Below, one piece after another: positions 9,319 to 17,835 of a stretch of DNA of 64,000 bases. The stretch is taken from NCBI RefSeq assembly GCF_012927345.1, contig NZ_JABBGJ010000049.1, positions 17,315 through 81,314 of the forward strand. The letters are read 5' to 3'. Source of the DNA: Paraburkholderia polaris. Lineage in GTDB: Bacteria; Pseudomonadota; Gammaproteobacteria; Burkholderiales; Burkholderiaceae. The notes beneath the pieces were generated by a model. That model saw nothing but the letters and a program-made list of their open reading frames with translations. It was not told the origin of the DNA and did not search any database. The first letter of the stretch is position 1. Every line of letters starts with the position of its first letter. The position numbers and the translations under genes were made by a program.

Positions 9319-10614
9319 ATGAGCACGTCAACCGATCAGAAGGGTTCCTTCTTCAAAGGGAAGACACCGAGGAATGCAATCCTCGGTGTCGGCCTGGTAG
9401 CGGCAGTTGTCATCGGTGGTCTGGGCATCTATTACCAGGCAAAAGAGGACGCTCAAACAAAGGCGGATGCTGCTGCAAAGAAGGGCCAGCAGCAACAGTT
9501 CAGCCGCAAACCGGATAACGGCAATCAGGATTTCAACTCCATCATTAATGAGCAGCAGTCGGCCGCGGATCTGAAGGCGCAGAAAGCGCAACGCGCTCAA
9601 CCCACGAACGCCAGTACCCCGAGCGCGGACAGTTTCGTCGACCCGCAGGGAAATGGCGCTCGCGGTAACCGGGCGCCGACGCCGGGTGGCGACGAAGACG
9701 GGATCTATTCCGCCGGTATCTTCAAGGGCGGTGGTCACCAGATCCAGAACAAGGCTGGCGCCAATGGTGCTGGCGGTCTGGCCGGCAATGGCGCGACCCT
9801 CAGTGGGGAAGGGGGGGTACCGACGCCTCAGGAAATGATGGCCGCGCAGGCGACAGCGGGGCGTAGCGTCCAGGACACGTTGGCGGCGGTTCAAGGCCAG
9901 ATGACCCAGGGGGCGCAAGACCGGGCAGGTGCTGGTAGCGCAGCTGGGTCGCAGCAGAGCGACCTGGCGTTCTTGCGCACCGCGAAATTGAGTTCGCAGA
10001 GTGGTGCGGGTTTCTCAACGGCTTCGTTCGTTGGGCAGGAAAAGAGCTGCACCCTCGCGCCCCCGAATCACATTCCGGTCCTGACGATGGAGAAGTTGAA
10101 TTCCGATCGTCCGGGGACGGCCTCGCTGCTCGTCACCGAAGACGTGTACGACAGCGTCACGGGCACCTGCCTGGTGATCCCGAAAGGCTCGAAGATCGTG
10201 GCTCCGTACTCGTCGGATATTCGCGTGGGCGCCGAGAGCATCATGGTCGCCGGCACGGAATTGCGTTTGCCCAATGGAAAAGAAGTGCCACTGAACGGGG
10301 CCGCAGGCGCAGATCAGGATGGCGAAGCGGGCTTCTCCGGGGACGTTAATAACCACTTCCTCAAGATCTTTGGCGCTTCCTTCGCGACCGCGATCCTGCT
10401 GGGTGTCTTCGACAAGAACTCGACTGTAGCGACGACATCATCGCCCTACGGTGTCACGCAGGTCGGTGACACGGCTGGGCAGGTTGCCGCGCAAACGTCG
10501 CAGTCAATCCTGTCCCGCTATCAGAACATTCCGCCGACGATCACCGTCAAGCCGGGCACGCGCTTCATGGTCAAGGTAAATCAGGATATCCACCTGGAGC
10601 CATACCATGAATAA
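9319..10614 (+). CDS. virB10: VirB10/TrbI-like envelope-spanning protein
   Basis: A 431-residue protein with one membrane segment near residues 20-40. A long Gln/Ala/Gly-rich periplasmic linker follows, then the C-terminal TrbI beta-barrel region from about 255 (LLVTEDVYDSVTG, VIPKGSKIV, GTELRLPNGKEV). A hydrophobic antenna helix lies near 345 (FGASFATAILLGVF). It bridges inner and outer membranes in type IV secretion. The ORF begins 12 bp after virB9 and overlaps the next gene by 8 bp. Confidence 0.9.
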   Translation: MSTSTDQKGSFFKGKTPRNAILGVGLVAAVVIGGLGIYYQAKEDAQTKADAAAKKGQQQQFSRKPDNGNQDFNSIINEQQSAADLKAQKAQRAQPTNASTPSADSFVDPQGNGARGNRAPTPGGDEDGIYSAGIFKGGGHQIQNKAGANGAGGLAGNGATLSGEGGVPTPQEMMAAQATAGRSVQDTLAAVQGQMTQGAQDRAGAGSAAGSQQSDLAFLRTAKLSSQSGAGFSTASFVGQEKSCTLAPPNHIPVLTMEKLNSDRPGTASLLVTEDVYDSVTGTCLVIPKGSKIVAPYSSDIRVGAESIMVAGTELRLPNGKEVPLNGAAGADQDGEAGFSGDVNNHFLKIFGASFATAILLGVFDKNSTVATTSSPYGVTQVGDTAGQVAAQTSQSILSRYQNIPPTITVKPGTRFMVKVNQDIHLEPYHE

Positions 10615-11428
10615 GCGGGTGGCCATAGCCCTTGCGATGACAGGCATTGCGGCGGCTGCGGCGGCGCAGGCCGGAACAGGGCCGATGATCCAGGACATCA
10701 TCAGCCCGGATTCCATCGTCCTCGTAAAGGACGGGGTGAAGGCACTCAAACCGCTTGAGGGCACGCCCGTGTACTTCTGCGGGATGCGCGCCTTCAAGGA
10801 GTGGGCAAAGCCGCTTCTTGGGCAGGCGGTCTACGCCGACAAGTCGGACAAGCTGACTGTGCTGGTCGACTCCAGGCCGGTCGAGCTGGAAACGCTGCTC
10901 GTTCGCGCAGGCTGGCTTCAGCCGACCAATCTGAATGACGACGCGCAGGCCGCGATCACGGAGCATCGCGGCGGGTGGAACTGTGCGAGCAACGAGACCG
11001 CGTTCGACCTCATGCACGCCACAGTCGACGCCAAGGTGCTCGCCGGTATCGCGATGAACGAGTCGAACTATGCCGGTCGTCCATGGCCATGGACGCTCAA
11101 CGTCGCCGGTCGCGGCTATTTCTTCAAGTCCCGTGAAGGGGCATATCGCGCGATTACTTACCTGCTGTCGCAGGATCGTTGTGACTTCGACGTCGGGATC
11201 ATGCAGGTGAACTGGTGCTACCACCACCAACGATTTGTCTCGCCCTGGGATGCGCTCAAGCCCAGCACAAACATTAAGGCAGCCGAATCGATTCTCAACG
11301 AGAACTACAGCAAGACCCATTCTGTTGCGCAAGCGGTGGCTGATTACCACAGCGCCAATCCGGAACCTGGCCGAGAGTACCTCGCGCGCTTCGTTCAACA
11401 CCTTGATCAACTGGAGGCTGGCCTGTGA
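10607..11428 (+). CDS. secreted lytic transglycosylase-like protein with N-terminal SNase-like module
   Basis: A 273-residue exported protein (signal peptide to about residue 22). Residues about 45-105 resemble the C-terminal part of staphylococcal-nuclease folds (ending LLVRAGWLQP) without visible catalytic residues, perhaps a binding module. Residues about 145-270 form a lysozyme-like transglycosylase domain: AGIAMNESNY carries the probable catalytic Glu, and DFDVGIMQVNWCYH is the typical substrate-groove motif. It would open peptidoglycan for the VirB/pilus machinery. The second transglycosylase at 12.7 kb is unrelated in its N-terminal half. Confidence 0.7.
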   Translation: MNKRVAIALAMTGIAAAAAAQAGTGPMIQDIISPDSIVLVKDGVKALKPLEGTPVYFCGMRAFKEWAKPLLGQAVYADKSDKLTVLVDSRPVELETLLVRAGWLQPTNLNDDAQAAITEHRGGWNCASNETAFDLMHATVDAKVLAGIAMNESNYAGRPWPWTLNVAGRGYFFKSREGAYRAITYLLSQDRCDFDVGIMQVNWCYHHQRFVSPWDALKPSTNIKAAESILNENYSKTHSVAQAVADYHSANPEPGREYLARFVQHLDQLEAGL

Positions 11429-12669
11429 AGCGCATCGCCAGATACGTCGCCATCGCTTGCGCCTGCTTGGCCGGCACTTTAGTCCATGCGGCCGACACCG
11501 ATCCATTCGACTTCGATTACACGATCATCGGCGCGAACGCGGATCGTCCGGAAGCCGTCTTTAACGACGGTTCGCAGACGTTCATCCAGCCCCGCAACGG
11601 TCAGAGCATTACCGCGGATGGTGGGCACATCGAAGGCCCCTACGTGGTGGTCGATGGGACGCCCGACACGATTCAGTTCCGGGTCAATGACCGGCCGGCG
11701 ACAGCGCGTTGGAAAAGCGGGAACTCGTTCATAGGGGGCCCGTTGTCGCCGTCGCAATTTCGTGGCGACCAGCCGGCCGGCTTCGCTGGATTCAGCGATC
11801 ACCTTGTGATTATTGGACAGGTGAGCGCGATCGAACCGGTACGCGGTATCAGCAGCACCATGACCATTAGCAGTCTGGTCAAGGCATTGGTGCCGCAAGG
11901 CTGGAGCGGTTCCGCCGAGAAGGATATCGACCTGACCAATCAGGTGGCCTTCACGACCCAGGACGGAGAAAGCTGGATGCAGGCGCTCGATCGACTCATG
12001 AACCAGGGTGGCCTGTTCGCGTCGGTAGATTTTTCGAAACACCATGTGCGCCTTGAGCGCTCTGCGCCCAAGTCGGTAGCGGTTGCCTACGCACCGAACA
12101 CCGCTGTGGCGGGGGCCGTAGCCGCGCCGAATTTGCCGGCTCCCAGAACAGAGGCCAAAGGCACATCGAACTACCAGTCGCAACTCGCGACCGTGTTCGG
12201 CGCGCAGGCGATCCGCGATGCGGACGACTCGCATGTTCAGATCCGTTTTACGAGCAGGCCGACCGACGAGTTGACTTTCCGCAATCTTGCCGGCGAATCG
12301 CTGCACCCGCACTGGGATCGCGACGCCAACGTGGTCACGATAGACAGGGCTCGTGTCTTTGTCGTATCGGACGGGAAGAACAAGGTCGAAATCGGCCGCC
12401 AGACCGGGATGATCTTCGACTTTGAGGCGAACAACGGGGCGCATCTCGAAGCCGTGTTCGAGGCGGACGGTGCCACGTACTTCCGCTTCGCGCCCACGGT
12501 CATTCAGGCGTCAGTCACTGATGTCAGGGGCCAGGGCAAGGGCGAGCAGAGAGGCGCTGCGTACAAGTTCGACGGCACCGCCGATCAGTTCATTGCGACG
12601 GCGGACGGCGGCACCACGACGGTCTCGCGCCACGCGGCCACGCACTTCTACGAGAGGACACCGTCATGA
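11425..12669 (+). CDS. composite VirB9-like/TcpQ-like pilus assembly protein
   Basis: A 414-residue exported protein (signal peptide to about 22). Near residues 43-52 it has PEAVFNDGSQTFIQP and near 340 LEAVFEADGATYFRF. Both look like the strand motif of VirB9 C-terminal modules. Between them (about 145-215) is a segment with SLVKALVPQGW and a pattern like TcpQ/PilL secretin-associated domains. I infer a periplasmic adaptor linking a VirB-type core to the PilN secretin. No family name can be given with confidence. It overlaps both neighbours by 4 bp. Confidence 0.55.
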   Translation: MKRIARYVAIACACLAGTLVHAADTDPFDFDYTIIGANADRPEAVFNDGSQTFIQPRNGQSITADGGHIEGPYVVVDGTPDTIQFRVNDRPATARWKSGNSFIGGPLSPSQFRGDQPAGFAGFSDHLVIIGQVSAIEPVRGISSTMTISSLVKALVPQGWSGSAEKDIDLTNQVAFTTQDGESWMQALDRLMNQGGLFASVDFSKHHVRLERSAPKSVAVAYAPNTAVAGAVAAPNLPAPRTEAKGTSNYQSQLATVFGAQAIRDADDSHVQIRFTSRPTDELTFRNLAGESLHPHWDRDANVVTIDRARVFVVSDGKNKVEIGRQTGMIFDFEANNGAHLEAVFEADGATYFRFAPTVIQASVTDVRGQGKGEQRGAAYKFDGTADQFIATADGGTTTVSRHAATHFYERTPS

Positions 12670-13136
12670 AACGGATGCCGATCTTCGCGGCAGTGGTGTG
12701 CGTAGGCATTGCTTGCATGGCAAGCACTGGTGCGCGCGCCGATTGCCTGGATGACGCAGCTATCTATTTTGACCTCGATCCGATGCTCGTGCGTGCGATT
12801 GCCAAACACGAATCCGGCATGCGTGCCGATGCAGTGAACCGGAACCGCAACGGCAGTTACGACATCGGCCTGATGCAGATCAACACGGTCTGGCTACCCA
12901 GGCTTCAGGAGAAGGGCATCACGGCCGAGTCGCTCAGGAATCCATGCGTCAACGGTTACGTGGGCGCATGGATTCTCCGCTCGAACGTGGAACGTTTCGG
13001 GCAAACGTGGAAGGCGGTTGGCGCTTACAACGCGAGCTCTTCCGACAAGCAGTTGAAGTATGCCAATAGCGTCTACAGCATCTGGACACGGCTTCGAAAC
13101 ATGGCTTTCGAACAACGAACCGCGAGCGCGCAATGA
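12666..13136 (+). CDS. VirB1/PilT-type (IagB family) lytic transglycosylase
   Basis: A 156-residue protein with a signal peptide (to about residue 26) and a compact SLT domain. IAKHESGM near residues 45-52 provides the catalytic Glu, YDIGLMQIN near 65-73 is the diagnostic motif, and GAYNAS closes the fold. It is the R64 PilT/VirB1 counterpart that locally opens the cell wall for pilus or T4SS assembly. It is coupled at both ends by ATGA overlaps. This gene should not be confused with the PilT-like ATPase at 22 kb. Confidence 0.88.
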   Translation: MKRMPIFAAVVCVGIACMASTGARADCLDDAAIYFDLDPMLVRAIAKHESGMRADAVNRNRNGSYDIGLMQINTVWLPRLQEKGITAESLRNPCVNGYVGAWILRSNVERFGQTWKAVGAYNASSSDKQLKYANSVYSIWTRLRNMAFEQRTASAQ

Positions 13137-13918
13137 AACATCACATCCGAACCACCATCTGCCACGCTGCCTTCGGAGTTGCGGCGGTCATGGCCATCAG
13201 CGCAAGCCCGGCGGCAAGCGCATACGCCGACAATTCAGGCGTCTTCCAGCCGAACGACGATCAGTTCGGTGCAGGCTGGCAGGTGCTTCAGGCACCTGCT
13301 CCATCCGCACCGATCGCTGCGCCGTCTCCGGTAGCGGCACCCATCGCCTCACCGGCGGTGGTAGCAACGCCGATCGTCGATCAGCCGCCGATGTACACCG
13401 CGATGGCGGAGCCAGGCCCGTCAGTCTCCACGTCGAACGCTTCGCAAGCCGTGCCGATTGCGAGGCCGGTCGTCCAGCCGCCGAGGGCGGTTGTTGCGTC
13501 GGGGCACCCTCCTCAGCAAGCGTCGGCTTCCATTGCCGGTGCACTCGCGCCGACCCCGATTCCTGCGGCCGACAAGGTGCCGGTTGCGAACAGCCTGTCG
13601 AGTGGAGAAACGGTGATGGCGGCGGCGACTCCTGACGCGATGCCCGCCGCAACGGAACTTGGCCATACCTTCGAGCTCCAGGCGGGACTTTCCCTCGAAC
13701 AGCAGCTGCAGTCGTGGGCACACGATGCTGGTTGGACGCTGACGTGGAATCTGACGGACGACTGGGTCGTCCCCGGCAACAAGTCGTACGGCACTGACTT
13801 CGCGCAGGCAGCGCAACAGGTAATCGAGCAAGCGGCAAACAACGGTGCGGATATCCGTGCCGACCTTTATTCCGGCAACCGCTCGCTGGTTGTCCATCAA
13901 GCGGGAGCGGTGCGATGA
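13133..13918 (+). CDS. pilL: PilL-like protein with C-terminal TcpQ domain
   Basis: A 261-residue exported protein. After a signal peptide (to about 32) comes a low-complexity Ala/Pro/Val linker to about residue 175. A TcpQ-type domain follows (about 180-258: FELQAGLSLEQQLQSWA, then LTWNLTDDWVV). In type IVb pilus systems such proteins assist secretin (PilN) assembly, and the gene directly precedes the secretin, as in R64 and PAPI-type islands. Name by domain and position. Confidence 0.75.
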   Translation: MKHHIRTTICHAAFGVAAVMAISASPAASAYADNSGVFQPNDDQFGAGWQVLQAPAPSAPIAAPSPVAAPIASPAVVATPIVDQPPMYTAMAEPGPSVSTSNASQAVPIARPVVQPPRAVVASGHPPQQASASIAGALAPTPIPAADKVPVANSLSSGETVMAAATPDAMPAATELGHTFELQAGLSLEQQLQSWAHDAGWTLTWNLTDDWVVPGNKSYGTDFAQAAQQVIEQAANNGADIRADLYSGNRSLVVHQAGAVR

Positions 13919-15636
13919 CTCAAAGGAAGCAGATTTTCACACCGCGCCAGCGCGCGGCTGCATGTCTCGTGGCGATGGCAATGAATTTTGCTGGTTGCGC
14001 AGTTCCGACCATCCATCAGGAACAACGTGACATCGGCAAGGCCGCGGGATCCGCCGCAGATACGCCGGCTCCGATCGGCCCAGTGGTCCAGGTTCATGAC
14101 GGTTCGTGGCTGCTCGGCGAGAGGATTCAGGCGAGCAAGCCACAGCCGGAGATCTACAACCGGATTGTGGATTTCAATTCGGGCAGTTCATCGCCGTCGC
14201 TCTCCGACATCGTCTCGTACCTGTCAGAAGTGGTCCGCGTTCGCGCGGAAATTGACTCGTCGGCAACTGGTTCAGGCGCGGCAACGACGGCAATCATGCC
14301 TTCCGCACCGACGGGAATTACCCTCGGTCAACGTTCCGTGGGGCGGATGCCGGACCTTCCAGCGGGCCTCGCGACCAGCTTCACCGGCAGTGGCGGTTTG
14401 GCGGCCAGCGGCCCGTCGGGCGGGCCAATTCGCTACCACGGCCTGCTGCGCGGCTTCCTCGACGTGGTGGATGGTCGTTTCGGGGTCTGGTCGCACTACG
14501 TCGATGGAACGGTGAGCTTTTACAGGACCGAAACGCGTACCTTCACGATCGGGAGTCTGCCAGACCAATCCTCGATGTCAGGTTCGATCTCGACAACTGA
14601 TTCGAGCGGTGGATCGAGTTCGGGCTCATCTGGTGGTTCAGGCTCCATCACGCCGGCCGCGTCACCGGGCGGCATCAGCGGCGGCAGCGGCGGGAGCTCG
14701 GGCGGTGGCAGCGGACAGCAGATGAGCCTCGCCGTTGGTGTGAGCCCGTGGGCAAGCTTGAAGGATACGGCACAGTCCATCGCGGGACCGGGCGCACAGG
14801 TTACGGTAGATCCGAACCTTGGCACGCTAACGGTCACCGGATCGCCACCGCAATGCGATCGCGTCGAAGGACTGACGAACAACCTCGCTGCAATGTTCGG
14901 CAAGCAGGTTGCCATCGACGTGCACGTCTATGAAGTTCGCACGACGGGCGAAGAAAATTACGGCATAAACCTTGCGCTCGCGCTGAAGACGAAATCCGGT
15001 CATACAAGCGCAGGCTCGTCTACCGTCTCCATCCCCACGGTTTCGAGCGCCGCGACGCCGATGACATTCGGCGCCACGATTCTGCAAGGTCCGTTTGCCG
15101 GCACGGGCGCGACAGTCCAGGCACTGTCCACGATGGGCGATGTCTCGGAAGTCGTCTCGCGCTCGGGTATCACGCAGAACGGCAAGGTGCTGGCCCTCCA
15201 ATCAGCTCAGTCTGTTGGGTACGTCTCTTCGTCCACCTCTACCCAGACCGCTTCGGTTGGCAGCTCGACCGCGATTTCGACGAGCACGCTGGTGCCCGGC
15301 TTCACGAGTTCGTTCCTGCCGAAGGTAGTCAACGGTCGCATCCTGATGGCGTTCGACATGACGCTCTCGGACCTGCTGAGCCTGCAAACCTTCACATCGG
15401 GCACCGGAACGGGCCAGTCAAGCGTGGAACTGCCGACGATGCAGATGGCTCGCTTCGAACAGTCCGTGACGCTGAAGCCAGGTGAGACGCTGGTCCTGAC
15501 GGGCATGCGTCAACAGTCGGCTACTTCTACCAACAACGGTGTCGGCGTGCCGCAGAACTTCCTGCTCGGCGGTGGCCTGGATGCGTCGCACCAGCAGACC
15601 ATCCTTGCCGTAGTTATCACCGCGCGCATTCTTTAA
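13915..15636 (+). CDS. pilN: PilN-family type IVb pilus secretin (lipoprotein)
   Basis: A 573-residue outer-membrane secretin. The leader ends in a lipobox (MNFAGC) giving a lipidated Cys near residue 27. N-domains follow, then a Ser/Gly-rich linker around 220-270. A beta-domain runs to the C terminus with FLPKVVNGRILMAFDMTLSDL and a terminal GETLVLTG secretin signature near 520. It forms the outer-membrane pore for the thin pilus. Translation is coupled to pilL by an ATGA overlap. Confidence 0.9.
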   Translation: MTQRKQIFTPRQRAAACLVAMAMNFAGCAVPTIHQEQRDIGKAAGSAADTPAPIGPVVQVHDGSWLLGERIQASKPQPEIYNRIVDFNSGSSSPSLSDIVSYLSEVVRVRAEIDSSATGSGAATTAIMPSAPTGITLGQRSVGRMPDLPAGLATSFTGSGGLAASGPSGGPIRYHGLLRGFLDVVDGRFGVWSHYVDGTVSFYRTETRTFTIGSLPDQSSMSGSISTTDSSGGSSSGSSGGSGSITPAASPGGISGGSGGSSGGGSGQQMSLAVGVSPWASLKDTAQSIAGPGAQVTVDPNLGTLTVTGSPPQCDRVEGLTNNLAAMFGKQVAIDVHVYEVRTTGEENYGINLALALKTKSGHTSAGSSTVSIPTVSSAATPMTFGATILQGPFAGTGATVQALSTMGDVSEVVSRSGITQNGKVLALQSAQSVGYVSSSTSTQTASVGSSTAISTSTLVPGFTSSFLPKVVNGRILMAFDMTLSDLLSLQTFTSGTGTGQSSVELPTMQMARFEQSVTLKPGETLVLTGMRQQSATSTNNGVGVPQNFLLGGGLDASHQQTILAVVITARIL

Positions 15637-15647
15637 GGACAGGTGCC

Positions 15648-16139
15648 ATGAAGACTTACCAGAAGACCACCGCGCTCGTGCTTGCTGCGCTCGTTTCCGC
15701 CGGCGCGTGGGCGGCCGCGCCCAGCGCGACACCTGGCTCGACGTCCACCGCACCCGTGCCGGTGTCGGAGATTCCGGAGCTCCTCGCCAATGAACAGGCG
15801 CAGACGCCACTCCTGATTGCGAAAGCGACGAACGCAAAGCTTCGGGACGACATCAGGCAACTTGAACACCCGAACGCCGCCGGGGGGGCGGCTGCGGCCG
15901 GCGGGGGGCTGTCTGGCCTGAGCCAGTCGCTTGCGAAGGCGCGCAACGATGGTGGGGACCTGGGGCTCATCCAGGTCGGCGGCGCTGACGGTTCGTACCG
16001 TGCGTACATCAGCATTAACGGCCGCACCATCATCGCCGAAGTTGGCGACACGATTGATAACGGGTGGCATGTCGTGGCGATCACCAGCTCGACTGTCCAG
16101 CTTTCGAACGGCAAGCAACAGAAAACGCTGAGGATCTGA
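15648..16139 (+). CDS. pilP: PilP-family pilus biogenesis protein
   Basis: A 163-residue exported protein: signal peptide to about residue 23, a variable linker, then a C-terminal beta domain of about 60 residues. That domain contains YISINGRTIIAEVGD and NGWHVVAITSSTVQL, the usual ending of PilP proteins. PilP connects inner-membrane parts to the secretin. In R64 the order is pilO-pilP; here pilP comes before pilO. Confidence 0.82.
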   Translation: MKTYQKTTALVLAALVSAGAWAAAPSATPGSTSTAPVPVSEIPELLANEQAQTPLLIAKATNAKLRDDIRQLEHPNAAGGAAAAGGGLSGLSQSLAKARNDGGDLGLIQVGGADGSYRAYISINGRTIIAEVGDTIDNGWHVVAITSSTVQLSNGKQQKTLRI

Positions 16140-16143
16140 CTAC

Positions 16144-17835
16144 ATGGCTCATGTCCTGACACTCCCCGGCGTAAAAGGTCTGTTTGCAGTCGGCATGTCC
16201 TGGCGTCATGAAGAAGCCGTGCCGAAGGCAAAGGCATTGCGTGAACTTGCAGCTGATATGGGCAAGTGGGGCACGGTTTATACGGCGAAGGGCGGTGGCG
16301 TGCAGGTCGGCTTCTGTGACCCGATCGACGGCCTGAAGAGTCCTGGCAAGGCGCGTTCACTGGCTGCAGCCGTCGCAGAGGAATTTGCCCAGCCCTGGCG
16401 CGGCATCTTCGAAGTGGGCCACGGTCTTTACTGGTATGTCGCGGTTCGGGACGGCCAGGAAATTCTCAACGACGGCGACATCGTCGGTACCGAGGATGAC
16501 GTGGCTCGCGTTTGGGCGGAGCACGACCGGTTGTCGGAGTGGAAGACTGAGATCACGGACAAGCCGCTCGAAATCCTCGCAGTCGCGGTCCAGACGAAGA
16601 GCAATCTGGCACGCCTGCGCGACCTCAGCTACGACCCGACGATGCTCTATATCGGGGCTGCCGGGGTGGTCGTGCTCGCACTGGCCGGAGTGGGCGTGTG
16701 GGGATACTTCCACCATAAACACCAGGAAGAACTGATGGAGCAGCAGTCGCTTGCTGCGCGTGCGGCTGCGCTATCAGCGAAAGCTGCAGCCGACGCGAAG
16801 GCGGCGATGATGCCGTGGTTGGCGTTGCCGTTGACCCACGACGTGTTCAGTGTGTGTCAGGCCCAGTGGAATCAGGAGGCGTTATCGATCAAGGGTTGGG
16901 GGCTTAGCACCTGGACGTGTAGTGCCGACGCGGTCGGCATTACGATCGAAACGAAGTGGACGCGCAACGGTGGCGTGGCCAATGATGCGCCGGGCAAGCT
17001 GGATGATGGAGGCGAGTCGTCCTCGCAGGACACTGTGATAGCGCAGACGTTTGGCGGCCTTAACCAGGACGCGCTGACTGGCGAAGCGGCGCCGCGAGCA
17101 ATGTACACGCTGGTGCAGACGTACGGCGCCAAGCTGCAGCTGACGAAGCAACCGGAAATGGCGCCGAAGGAAACCCCGGATACGCCGAACGCGGTTCCGC
17201 CTCCGCCGTGGCTTGCGTACCCGATGACGCTGGACCTCTATGCTCCGCCATGGGTTGAAATCGGTGCAGCGCCGTTCGACCAGGTGACAGGCCTGCGCGT
17301 CGCGAGTATCGAATACGACAGCAACAAGCGGGTATGGACAACGAAAGGCACGCTGTACGGGATGCGCGAGGCGACGACTGCGTTAGCTGTTGCGGCCTCC
17401 GACGGCTCCGGCGTGGTTCCGACGGCGCTCGCTTCGCCCGCCTCAGCGGCAACGACGGCTGTGACGTCCGCTCCTGCTGCGGCGCCTGCCGCACCGGCGT
17501 CGTCTGTCGTGAGCGGGCCGGTTATCGGGGCAAGCGCACCCGTTGCCGCGGCGGCTCGCCCCGCAAGTGGTAAGCCGAAGCCAACCGACACGACCCTAAC
17601 GGCGGCTGGGCCCGTGCCGAAACCGGCGTCTGTCGTAGCGCTGACGCCAGTAGCGCCAGTGGCTCCGACGTCCCCCACGGACAGCGACAAGTCGCAGGGT
17701 GGCATGGGCGCGCTTGCTCTCGTACAGGCGCATCGCAACGCTACAGTCGCGACGGGTGTAACCGTTGTGGGTTCAGTACCGGCGCGGCCGGTGAAGCCCG
17801 CTCTGGCGACCGTTCCGCCGGGCGTGGGCAATTGA
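16144..17835 (+). CDS. pilO: PilO2-family type IVb pilus protein
   Basis: A 563-residue protein with the PilO2 pattern. A cytoplasmic N-terminal half starts VLTLPGVKGLFAVGMSWRHE. One membrane helix lies near residues 172-195 (MLYIGAAGVVVLALAGVGVW). A periplasmic domain follows. The last 130 residues are an Ala/Pro/Val low-complexity tail, making it longer than R64 PilO. It is an inner-membrane platform component. The frame ends where the next ORF begins. Confidence 0.82.
   Translation: MAHVLTLPGVKGLFAVGMSWRHEEAVPKAKALRELAADMGKWGTVYTAKGGGVQVGFCDPIDGLKSPGKARSLAAAVAEEFAQPWRGIFEVGHGLYWYVAVRDGQEILNDGDIVGTEDDVARVWAEHDRLSEWKTEITDKPLEILAVAVQTKSNLARLRDLSYDPTMLYIGAAGVVVLALAGVGVWGYFHHKHQEELMEQQSLAARAAALSAKAAADAKAAMMPWLALPLTHDVFSVCQAQWNQEALSIKGWGLSTWTCSADAVGITIETKWTRNGGVANDAPGKLDDGGESSSQDTVIAQTFGGLNQDALTGEAAPRAMYTLVQTYGAKLQLTKQPEMAPKETPDTPNAVPPPPWLAYPMTLDLYAPPWVEIGAAPFDQVTGLRVASIEYDSNKRVWTTKGTLYGMREATTALAVAASDGSGVVPTALASPASAATTAVTSAPAAAPAAPASSVVSGPVIGASAPVAAAARPASGKPKPTDTTLTAAGPVPKPASVVALTPVAPVAPTSPTDSDKSQGGMGALALVQAHRNATVATGVTVVGSVPARPVKPALATVPPGVGN

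Noticed and set aside
10571..12444. Long minus-strand frames opposite the transglycosylase and composite protein genes
   Set aside because: No ribosome sites, no family, and the + strand genes carry clear motifs and signal peptides.
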